A stretch of DNA of 5,010 bases, taken from assembly GCA_016189825.1 (NCBI GenBank), contig JACPRR010000180.1, forward strand, positions 1 through 5,010, in the 5' to 3' direction. Both the position numbers and the translations under genes were made by a program. The stretch's first letter is position 1; every line of letters starts with the position of its first letter. Positions 1 through 5,010 of the stretch are shown here, piece by piece. Source of the DNA: Chloroflexota bacterium. GTDB lineage: Bacteria; Chloroflexota; Dehalococcoidia; JACPPY01. The notes beneath the pieces were generated by a model that was not told the origin of the DNA, did not search any database, and saw nothing but the letters and a program-made list of their open reading frames with translations.

Positions 1-1
1 G

Positions 2-1321
2 ATGCGCGCCTGCGGCGGCACCTGGATCGCTCACGGGAGCGGCGATGCCGACCGGGAGGTCGTCGACGACAAGAACAGGGTCGCTGTGCCGCCCGAAAGC
101 CCGAGCTACGCGCTGAAAAGGGTTTGGCTCACCAAGGAAGAAGAGGCTGGCTACTACTATGGCTTTTCTAATGAGGCCCTCTGGCCACTGTGCCACATTG
201 CCTATACACGGCCCGTCTTCAGGGAGTCCGATTGGGAAGCTTATCGCAAGGTAAACCGTCTCTTCGCCGATGCTATCCTGGAGGAGGTGGGAGACCGCCA
301 TGCCTTCGTTTTTGTCCAGGACTACCATCTGGCGCTGGTCCCCAGCCTGCTCAGGGAATCCGGCCGCAACATGATCGTCGCTCAATTCTGGCACATACCG
401 TGGCCGAATCCGGAAGCCTTTCGCGTCTGCCCGTGGCAGAGTGAGCTGCTCGACGGGCTGCTGGGCAATGACCTGCTTGGATTCCACATCCGCTACCACT
501 GCAACAATTTCCTGGACACGGTAGACCGCACCCTGGAGGCACGGGTCGACCGGGAGCGGTACGAGGTGGAACGCAAAGGGAAAAGGACTGCCGTGCAACC
601 ATTCCCCATAAGCGTCGATTTTGCCGGGATAAGTCGTGACGCCCAGGGGGCCGACGTGGCAGAAGAAATGGAGCGATTCACAACCAACCTGGGGCTGGCG
701 GGCCAGGTCGTTGGCCTTGGCCTGGACAGGATCGATTACACGAAGGGCATACCGGACCGGCTTGTCGCTTTCGAGCGCTTCCTGGAAAAATGGCCTGCCT
801 ACAAGGGGCGCATTGTATTTATCCAGGTGGGCGTTCCCAGCCGCGTTCACATCGGGGCGTACAAGTCGCTCAACGACGAGATTGACGGGCTCGTGGAAGA
901 AATAAACTGGAGGCACGGCACAGGGCACTGGAAACCCATAATCTACATTCGCGAGCACCTTTCCCAGACAAAGCTGAACGCGCTGCGCCGGATTGCTCGC
1001 TTCTGCATCGTCAACTCACTCCACGATGGCATGAACCTGGTGGCCAAGGAGTACGTCGCCAGTCGCTTCGACGAGGAGGGTGTGCTGATATTGAGCCCGT
1101 TCACGGGAGCGGCCAGGGAGCTTACCGCTGCGGTCCTGGTCAACCCCTATGCAACGGACCAATTCGCCCGGGCAATACAAGAGGCAGTGGAAATGCCGCC
1201 CGAAGAACGAAAGCGCCGGATGCGCAAGTTGAGGGAGATCGTCGCCGAGAACAACATTTACAAGTGGGCCGCTGACCTCGTATCCGCGCTGGCGCGATTC
1301 GAATTTGGAAATGGGGGATGA
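2..1321 (+). CDS. otsA: Trehalose-6-phosphate synthase, 5'-truncated by window edge
   Basis: A GT20 retaining glycosyltransferase that joins glucose from an NDP-glucose donor to glucose-6-phosphate, giving trehalose-6-phosphate in the cytoplasm. The 439 visible residues carry family landmarks (numbered from the Met at position 2): [11 protein letters not shown] near 5-15, [12 protein letters not shown] at 51-62 (Y52 and W61 match E. coli Y76 and W85), QDYHL with D107, HIPWP at 131-135, DRIDYTKG at 242-249 (R243 and K248 correspond to the phosphate-binding R262/K267), and [10 protein letters not shown] at 341-350 (D342, E350). All expected catalytic residues in the visible part are present. 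The Met at position 2 lies inside the conserved ...VMRACGG... segment, so it is internal. The true start, the N-terminal glycine-rich loop and probably some 30-70 residues lie upstream. The stop is TGA at 1319-1321, with otsB starting on the next base. The donor nucleotide cannot be told from sequence. The function is secure; only the N-terminus is missing. Confidence 0.95.
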   Translation: MRACGGTWIAHGSGDADREVVDDKNRVAVPPESPSYALKRVWLTKEEEAGYYYGFSNEALWPLCHIAYTRPVFRESDWEAYRKVNRLFADAILEEVGDRHAFVFVQDYHLALVPSLLRESGRNMIVAQFWHIPWPNPEAFRVCPWQSELLDGLLGNDLLGFHIRYHCNNFLDTVDRTLEARVDRERYEVERKGKRTAVQPFPISVDFAGISRDAQGADVAEEMERFTTNLGLAGQVVGLGLDRIDYTKGIPDRLVAFERFLEKWPAYKGRIVFIQVGVPSRVHIGAYKSLNDEIDGLVEEINWRHGTGHWKPIIYIREHLSQTKLNALRRIARFCIVNSLHDGMNLVAKEYVASRFDEEGVLILSPFTGAARELTAAVLVNPYATDQFARAIQEAVEMPPEERKRRMRKLREIVAENNIYKWAADLVSALARFEFGNGG

Positions 1322-2137
1322 GTGGAGCACCTGTTCTCAGTCTGGAACAACGTCGCCCAGCAGGTAAGAACGGCCAGGCACATATTGTTGTTGGCCGACT
1401 TCGACGGCACACTCACCCCACTCGTGGAGAGCCCGGACGCGGCAACCTTGTCCCCGGAAACGAGGTCAACGCTCCAGTCGCTGGCCCACCAGCGTGGCCT
1501 TACGCTGGGGATCATCAGCGGCAGGGCCCTGCACGACCTGAAGGAAAAGGCCGGCGTGAGCGGTATAATTTATGCGGGGAACCACGGACTGGAAATAGAG
1601 GGCCCCGGCCTCCGCTTCGTGGCCCCGCTGGCCGAGGAGTTCCGCCCCATATTGCGCCTGCTGCACAGGGTGTTGAGCCGGGGACTCGACTCCATCGCGG
1701 GCGCGAAGGTCGAGGATAAGGGCCTCTCTCTTTCCGTGCACTACCGCCAGGTTGAAGAAGGTCACGCGGAGAGGGTGGGCAGCATTTTTGAACAGGCGGT
1801 CGCTGCCGCGCGGGCAGCCGGGAAGGTAAGGACTACACGGGGAAAAAAGGTGCTGGAAGTGAGGCCGCCCGTCTCCTGGGATAAGGGAAAGGCAGTTGAC
1901 ATGCTCATGGAAAGATTCGGACACGCTGGCTACAGGCGCCAGGCGCTTCCGATCTTCCTTGGAGATGATGTCACCGACGAGGATGCGTTTCGCTCAGTGA
2001 AGAAATATGGCGGTATTTCGGTCTATGTTGGTGATGACGGTACGCAAAGCGCGGCGCAGTACAATCTCAGGTCGCCGGACGAGGTGCATGAGTTTCTGGA
2101 GCGGCTGCTGGTCCAGTATCGGAGGCGGGGCCGATGA
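1322..2137 (+). CDS. otsB: Trehalose-6-phosphate phosphatase
   Basis: A HAD-superfamily phosphatase that removes phosphate from trehalose-6-phosphate, giving free trehalose, the second step after OtsA. The protein has 271 residues, normal for bacterial OtsB. Motif I is ADFDGTLTPL with nucleophile D26 and acid/base D28. Motif II is IISGR with S66. The cap/substrate segment is YAGNHGLEIEGPG at 84-96, followed by EDKGLSLSVHYR at 131-142. The motif III lysine is in WDKGK (K188), and motif IV is GDDVTDEDAF at 214-223 (D215, D216, D219). No catalytic residue is missing. The chosen start is GTG at 1322, directly after the otsA stop. A G-run (1313-1317) sits just upstream, a little close for an ideal ribosome site, so translation is probably coupled to otsA. 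The ATG at 1318 is in another frame and does not lead into this protein. The gene ends in an ATGA overlap with the channel gene. Confidence 0.95.
   Translation: MEHLFSVWNNVAQQVRTARHILLLADFDGTLTPLVESPDAATLSPETRSTLQSLAHQRGLTLGIISGRALHDLKEKAGVSGIIYAGNHGLEIEGPGLRFVAPLAEEFRPILRLLHRVLSRGLDSIAGAKVEDKGLSLSVHYRQVEEGHAERVGSIFEQAVAAARAAGKVRTTRGKKVLEVRPPVSWDKGKAVDMLMERFGHAGYRRQALPIFLGDDVTDEDAFRSVKKYGGISVYVGDDGTQSAAQYNLRSPDEVHEFLERLLVQYRRRGR
2121..2125 (+). promoter_or_regulatory. Ribosome binding site for the channel gene
   Basis: GGAGG lies 8 bases before the ATG at 2134, inside the end of otsB. It is the clearest Shine-Dalgarno sequence in the cluster. It supports 2134 as the start and independent ribosome loading in addition to coupling through the ATGA overlap. 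Confidence 0.7.
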
Positions 2138-3516
2138 GCGCTGTGGTTGATTGGATCGCCCTCGAGTGGCGGGCAATCGTTATCCCGGGCGCTGTATTCG
2201 TCGCCACGCTGATTGCCACCTTCTGGCTCAGGTCGTTGGGCTATGAACGAGTTGGACTGTGGGTGAAGAAGACGGGGTGGAAGGGGGAGCAAATCCTCGT
2301 CAGGGCAACGCGCGGGCCATCCGTCTTGTGGTGCTTCCTGGTCAGCGCTTATCTGGCGGTTGCGGTCTCCGTTATTCCCATGCAATGGAAAGCGCCAGCG
2401 CATGATGTCCTGGCCAGCCTGCTGGTCCTGTCCGTGGCATTTACCCTCTACGGACTGGCCAGGGAAACGCTCGACTATTACGCCGCCAGGTGGAAGCTGC
2501 CCGCTGGGGGCCTGGCCCCGGCGAAGACCGCCGCCAAGGCTACCATCGCCGTGCTCGGCATCCTTACCGTGCTTGATATCTGGGGGCTGCCATTGGCCTC
2601 GCTGCTCATGGTCATCATCCTGGTCGCCCTCGTGGTAGCGGTCGTCTTCAAGGACCCCTTTGCTGATATCTTCGCGGGACTGCAACTGACCGCTACCGGC
2701 CATGTCAAAGAGGGAGATTTCGTCAGGCTGCCCTCTGGAGAGCAGGGGAATGTAGTGGGCATCGGCAAGCGCTATACCAGGATGCGGGGGCTGGACGAAA
2801 GCCTGATGATCGTCCCCAACAGGAAGCTGACCGAGTCCGCACTGGTAAACTATGGCCGGCCGTTAAAAAAAGCGAAAGACCCATTTCGATTCTTTGCCCG
2901 CAGCCACATAACGGAGCTCACCGGGCTGAGGGCCAGGAACCTGCGAGAACTCGCGGATACGCTTAAGACGGCGCCAGACCCCATAGTGTACTACCATACC
3001 CACCATTTCATCTTTGAGCACCACTATCTGACCCCCGAACCGTCCAATGATTTCGGGGTATGGGTTGCCGATGTGCTGGGTGACCAGGCCCTGGGGGAGA
3101 GGCTGGCGAGCGTAGACACGTTCGAGTTCACCAGCCTGGCGATGTTGAGGGACCGCCTGGTGAGCATAATGGAAGAAAGCCTCGCCCATGCCGGAGGCAG
3201 TCGCGACGCTCCTGTGGGGAGGGAATTCTATTTTCTCAAGTCCAGAAGCGTCGTCTTTGCCACACCCTATGTGGCCCACGACCTTCGTGAGTTCGTGGAA
3301 GCCTTGCGCAATGTGAGCTTCGGGTCGCTTTACTTCCACATCTTCGAGTCTCGAATGAGATTGGGCAAGGGACGCAATGACTTCTCGACCTGGATCGAGG
3401 AGAACCTGGGAGAGAACGACCTCGCCGGCAGGATCGCGCGGCTTTACCCCTATACATATACCCTGGGAGGTCTGAGATCAGCGCTGATACAGCTCATCGA
3501 AAAGCGGATAAAGTAA
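2134..3516 (+). CDS. MscS-family mechanosensitive channel fused to a duplicated C-terminal domain (DUF5752-like)
   Basis: A 460-residue membrane protein. Hydrophobic segments lie near residues 13-33, 62-84, 89-108, 134-150 and 153-172, so about five membrane helices are likely. The last corresponds to the MscS pore helix. It is followed by KDPFADIFAGLQL (173-185), matching the MscS hinge region, then by the beta domain: GDFVRLPSGEQGNVVGIGKR at 194-213 and DESLMIVPNRKL at 221-232. This order is diagnostic of MscS channels, which open under membrane tension and release solutes on hypo-osmotic shock. From about residue 251 the usual MscS alpha/beta cage is absent. Instead there are two tandem copies of a soluble domain (251-350 and 365-460) that resembles what I recall as DUF5752, of unknown function. 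The start has a good ribosome site and overlaps the otsB stop by ATGA. Placement among trehalose genes suggests release or sensing of trehalose, an inference. The channel class is fairly sure; the role of the tail is unknown. Confidence 0.88.
   Translation: MSAVVDWIALEWRAIVIPGAVFVATLIATFWLRSLGYERVGLWVKKTGWKGEQILVRATRGPSVLWCFLVSAYLAVAVSVIPMQWKAPAHDVLASLLVLSVAFTLYGLARETLDYYAARWKLPAGGLAPAKTAAKATIAVLGILTVLDIWGLPLASLLMVIILVALVVAVVFKDPFADIFAGLQLTATGHVKEGDFVRLPSGEQGNVVGIGKRYTRMRGLDESLMIVPNRKLTESALVNYGRPLKKAKDPFRFFARSHITELTGLRARNLRELADTLKTAPDPIVYYHTHHFIFEHHYLTPEPSNDFGVWVADVLGDQALGERLASVDTFEFTSLAMLRDRLVSIMEESLAHAGGSRDAPVGREFYFLKSRSVVFATPYVAHDLREFVEALRNVSFGSLYFHIFESRMRLGKGRNDFSTWIEENLGENDLAGRIARLYPYTYTLGGLRSALIQLIEKRIK
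2884..3513 (+). repeat. Tandem domain duplication inside the channel protein
   Basis: Copy A is residues 251-350 (2884-3183) and copy B is residues 365-460 (3226-3513). They align without gaps at an offset of 114 residues from F251/F365 to H288/H402: F-x-F at 251/365, A-x-x-L-R-E at 267-272/381-386, and Y-[YF]-H at 286-288/400-402. After a four-residue gap in copy B they align again: NDFxxW at 305-310/415-420, LG at 315/425, L320/L430, R323/R433, A325/A435 and LR at 338/447. The copies are diverged at the protein level, which points to an old duplication rather than a recent DNA repeat. Confidence 0.8.
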
Positions 3517-3539
3517 CCCTCCGTGACTATGAACCGATC
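3513..3539 (+). other. Likely N-terminal extension of TreT lacking a canonical start codon
   Basis: In the TreT frame, the codons just before the GTG at 3540 read VTLRDYEPI. This matches the N-terminal (L)xxYxxIVG pattern I recall for TreT proteins. The frame stays open back to a TGA at 3378-3380 but contains no ATG, GTG or TTG; the only near-cognate codons are CTG at 3390, ATA at 3456, and ATC at 3477 and 3537. The GTA at 3513 overlaps the channel stop as GTAA, exactly where a GTGA- or ATGA-type overlap would be expected. Either the start is unusual, the conserved codons are a relic and translation begins at 3540, or the base at 3515 differs from the true one. Confidence 0.5.
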
Positions 3540-4730
3540 GTGGGCAGGAGCATAGTTGAAGAGCTGCACCTGCTGGCGAAAGGCCTTTCCGGGAAGGTCG
3601 TGCAGAACGTTAACTCGACCTTTGTTGGCGGGGGCGTTGCCGAGATCCTCAATCGCCTCACCCCGCTGCTCAACGAGCTGGAGGTCGATGCGCGTTGGGA
3701 TGTGATCAAAGGGGATGACCGCTTCTTCCAGGTCACCAAGAAGTTCCACAACGCTATCCACGGCAGGAGCGAGGACATCACTGCCCAGGACTTCGATGTC
3801 TTCCAGGAAACCTCCAGGAAGAACATCCAGGAGCTGCAACTCGTTGGCGATATCATGTTCATTCATGATCCGCAACCGATCGAGCTGGTTACCCGTAAGC
3901 GCGAAATTGGGAAGAAATGGCTGTGGAGGTGTCACATCGATGTCTCGCAGCCCTCGCCTGTGGTCTGGGACTTCCTGCGCCCATATGTGCTTCAGTACGA
4001 TGCCGCCGTATTCTCGGCCCCTTCGTTCTCACAGGTGCTGCCAATCCCGCAGTTCCTTATCTCACCTTCCATTGACCCCTTGAGCGACAAGAACAAGGAA
4101 CTTCCCAACGACACTATCGATGCGGTGCTTCACAGGTACGGGATTCCCCGCGATAAGCCGATCATAACCCAGGTATCACGTTTCGACTATCTAAAGGACC
4201 CTGTCGGGGTGATACAGGCTTTCCGGATTGTGAAGCGGGCCATCGACTGCAGGCTCGTCCTCGCCGGAGGCACCGCCACCGACGATCCCGAGTGCGAGGT
4301 GGTGCTGGCCGAAGTCAAAGAGCACGCCAACGGCGACCCCGATATTCACATCCTGCTCATGCCGCCGAGCAGCGACATCGAAATAAACGCGCTGCAACGG
4401 GCGTCGACAGTCATCCTGCAAAAGTCGATCAGGGAGGGGTTCGGCCTTACGGTCAGCGAGGCGCTTTGGAAAGCGAAGCCCGTGGTGGCTTCAGCCGTCG
4501 GTGGCATCCCGCTCCAGGTGCAGAACAAGTTTACCGGGCTGCTCTCGTACGGCATCGAGGGAACGGCGTTTGATCTCAAGCAACTGCTCACCAACCCTGA
4601 GTACGCGGCGCAACTGGGGAGGAACGGCAGGGAGCACGTCCGCCAGAATTTCCTCATCACCCGCCATCTCAAGGACTATCTGCTGGCTTTCCTGATGCTG
4701 GGGCGAAGCGAGGAAATCCTGTATTTGTGA
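3540..4730 (+). CDS. treT: Trehalose glycosyltransferring synthase-like GT4 glycosyltransferase (TreT)
   Basis: A retaining GT-B glycosyltransferase of family GT4. TreT enzymes interconvert trehalose with NDP-glucose plus glucose, giving a one-step alternative to OtsA/OtsB. The 396 residues show: the N-terminal glycine loop NSTFVGGGVAEIL (25-37), DARWDVIKGDDRFF (50-63), KKFHNAIHG (67-75), HDPQP (109-113), WRCHIDVS (129-136), SPSIDPLSDKN (175-185), QVSRFDYLKDP (211-221, with donor-phosphate residues R214 and K219), and SIREGFGLTVSEA (296-308, the GT4 EX7E motif, E299 and E307) followed by KPVVAS and GGIP. Length is near the family norm of about 400. The GTG at 3540 is the first canonical start in the frame, 23 bases after the channel stop, but no purine-rich ribosome site precedes it. 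TreT-like residues continue upstream, so the true start is uncertain (see 3513-3539). Other GT4 sugar-acceptor specificities cannot be excluded without assay. Confidence 0.85.
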   Translation: MGRSIVEELHLLAKGLSGKVVQNVNSTFVGGGVAEILNRLTPLLNELEVDARWDVIKGDDRFFQVTKKFHNAIHGRSEDITAQDFDVFQETSRKNIQELQLVGDIMFIHDPQPIELVTRKREIGKKWLWRCHIDVSQPSPVVWDFLRPYVLQYDAAVFSAPSFSQVLPIPQFLISPSIDPLSDKNKELPNDTIDAVLHRYGIPRDKPIITQVSRFDYLKDPVGVIQAFRIVKRAIDCRLVLAGGTATDDPECEVVLAEVKEHANGDPDIHILLMPPSSDIEINALQRASTVILQKSIREGFGLTVSEALWKAKPVVASAVGGIPLQVQNKFTGLLSYGIEGTAFDLKQLLTNPEYAAQLGRNGREHVRQNFLITRHLKDYLLAFLMLGRSEEILYL

Positions 4731-4734
4731 ATTG

Positions 4735-4800
4735 ACCTCAAAAGGTATGGCTGAAGGGTGACGTTCGCAATGAAAGAACAGCCACATGTTATCATGAGGT
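4735..4800. repeat. Nested inverted repeat just after treT
   Basis: ACCTCA at 4735-4740 pairs with TGAGGT at 4795-4800. Inside it, TGGCTG at 4748-4753 pairs with CAGCCA at 4779-4784. The transcript could form a two-part stem with a large central loop. It lies 5 bases after the treT stop and could stabilise the 3' end or act as a weak rho-independent-like structure. There is no T-tract, the arms are only 6 bases, and chance is possible. Confidence 0.3.
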
Positions 4801-4810
4801 AGAGTGTGCG

Positions 4811-4856
4811 CTCAGGCTTGCGGCTGGTAGGCCTTCCGAAGCACCTGGCGCCTGAG
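4811..4856. repeat. Short inverted repeat in the downstream region
   Basis: CTCAGGC at 4811-4817 is perfectly complementary to GCCTGAG at 4850-4856, with 32 bases between. The left arm overlaps the stop of the second minus-strand open frame (TGA at 4812-4814). It might form a hairpin at the end of a convergent minus-strand gene. No T-run follows on either strand, so calling it a terminator is not justified. Confidence 0.25.
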
Positions 4857-5010
4857 TTCTACCACCATCCATGATTGCTTGCATCGGCCCTTGTTGTCTT
4901 TCGGGTAGCGCGAGCGCACCAACTGCCCAAACCTCAATCCAACTGGGCTGGTCCGGCCGTTCCAGGGTGAGAGACCAATTATTCAGAAGAAGGTTCACGG
5001 CCTGTGGGAA

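Larger units (their letters stand above)
4731..5010. other. Region downstream of the cluster without a confident gene
   Basis: No plus-strand frame here looks coding. On the minus strand, one frame is open from the window edge to a TGA at 4792-4794 (Met at 4996-4998). A second is open from 4982 to a TGA at 4812-4814. The second has a protein-like, basic C-terminal end containing RYPKDNKGRCKQ and MVVELRRQVLRKAYQPQ, but no ATG other than one 18 codons from its end. Neither matches a family I recognise. One could be the end of a convergent gene or of a decayed mobile element entering from the right. There is no stem followed by a T-tract, so the transcription end of the cluster is not visible. 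Confidence 0.4.

Noticed and set aside
2..4. ATG at position 2 as the real otsA start
   Set aside because: The Met falls within a conserved internal OtsA segment. Starting there would remove the N-terminal glycine-rich substrate loop, so the gene must begin before the window.
1318..1719. A plus-strand ATG frame overlapping the otsA stop as ATGA
   Set aside because: The overlap looks like a coupled start, but the frame gives a Gly/Arg/Pro-rich shadow. The otsB motifs are in the frame that begins with GTG at 1322.
2023..2703. A 226-codon minus-strand open frame opposite otsB and the channel gene
   Set aside because: It is antisense to two genes with clear family motifs. Its translation is low-complexity and rich in Gly, Gln, Asp and Pro, without recognisable domain features.
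3499..3516. Programmed -1 frameshift fusing the channel to TreT through GAAAAG near the channel stop
   Set aside because: The frames would fit a -1 shift, but there is no proper X XXY YYZ slippery heptamer and no clear downstream stimulatory stem. An unusual or lost start codon is simpler.
3450..3935. A 161-codon minus-strand open frame opposite treT
   Set aside because: It mirrors conserved TreT codons and the channel end. Long antisense frames are common in G+C-rich coding DNA, and no ribosome site or family motif supports it.
4770..4802. Ten-codon plus-strand frame MKEQPHVIMR downstream of treT
   Set aside because: It is too short to distinguish from chance and lies inside the nested inverted repeat, with no family resemblance.

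Overview
The window is one compact plus-strand gene cluster for trehalose metabolism and the osmotic response. It runs from position 2 to 4730, followed by about 280 bases with no confident gene. The DNA is G+C-rich by eye and the genes abut or overlap. The proteins resemble bacterial versions found in Chloroflexi (Dehalococcoidia-like), Deltaproteobacteria and similar lineages. I lean towards an environmental Dehalococcoidia-type bacterium, but this is a weak inference from protein style, because no taxonomic marker is present.

Layout. Positions 2-1321: trehalose-6-phosphate synthase (otsA), cut off at its 5' end by the window edge. Positions 1322-2137: trehalose-6-phosphate phosphatase (otsB), starting on the base after the otsA stop. 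Positions 2134-3516: a membrane protein with an MscS-type mechanosensitive channel core, overlapping otsB by ATGA. Its C-terminal half is not the usual MscS cytoplasmic cage but a tandemly duplicated soluble domain of about 100 residues per copy, resembling what I recall as DUF5752. Positions 3540-4730: a GT4 glycosyltransferase closely matching trehalose glycosyltransferring synthase (TreT). Positions 4731-5010: two inverted repeats and weak minus-strand open frames, with no clear T-tract terminator.

How the genes fit together. OtsA makes trehalose-6-phosphate from a nucleotide-activated glucose and glucose-6-phosphate, and OtsB dephosphorylates it to trehalose. TreT-type enzymes interconvert trehalose with NDP-glucose plus glucose, giving a second route. 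The channel would release solute on hypo-osmotic shock. Synthesis, a reversible or salvage route and a tension valve thus appear to be co-transcribed.

Most notable points: the channel fused to a duplicated domain with a histidine cluster in one copy, and the TreT start. TreT-like residues (LRDYEPI) continue upstream of the first canonical start codon, into the end of the channel gene, with no ATG, GTG or TTG available there.
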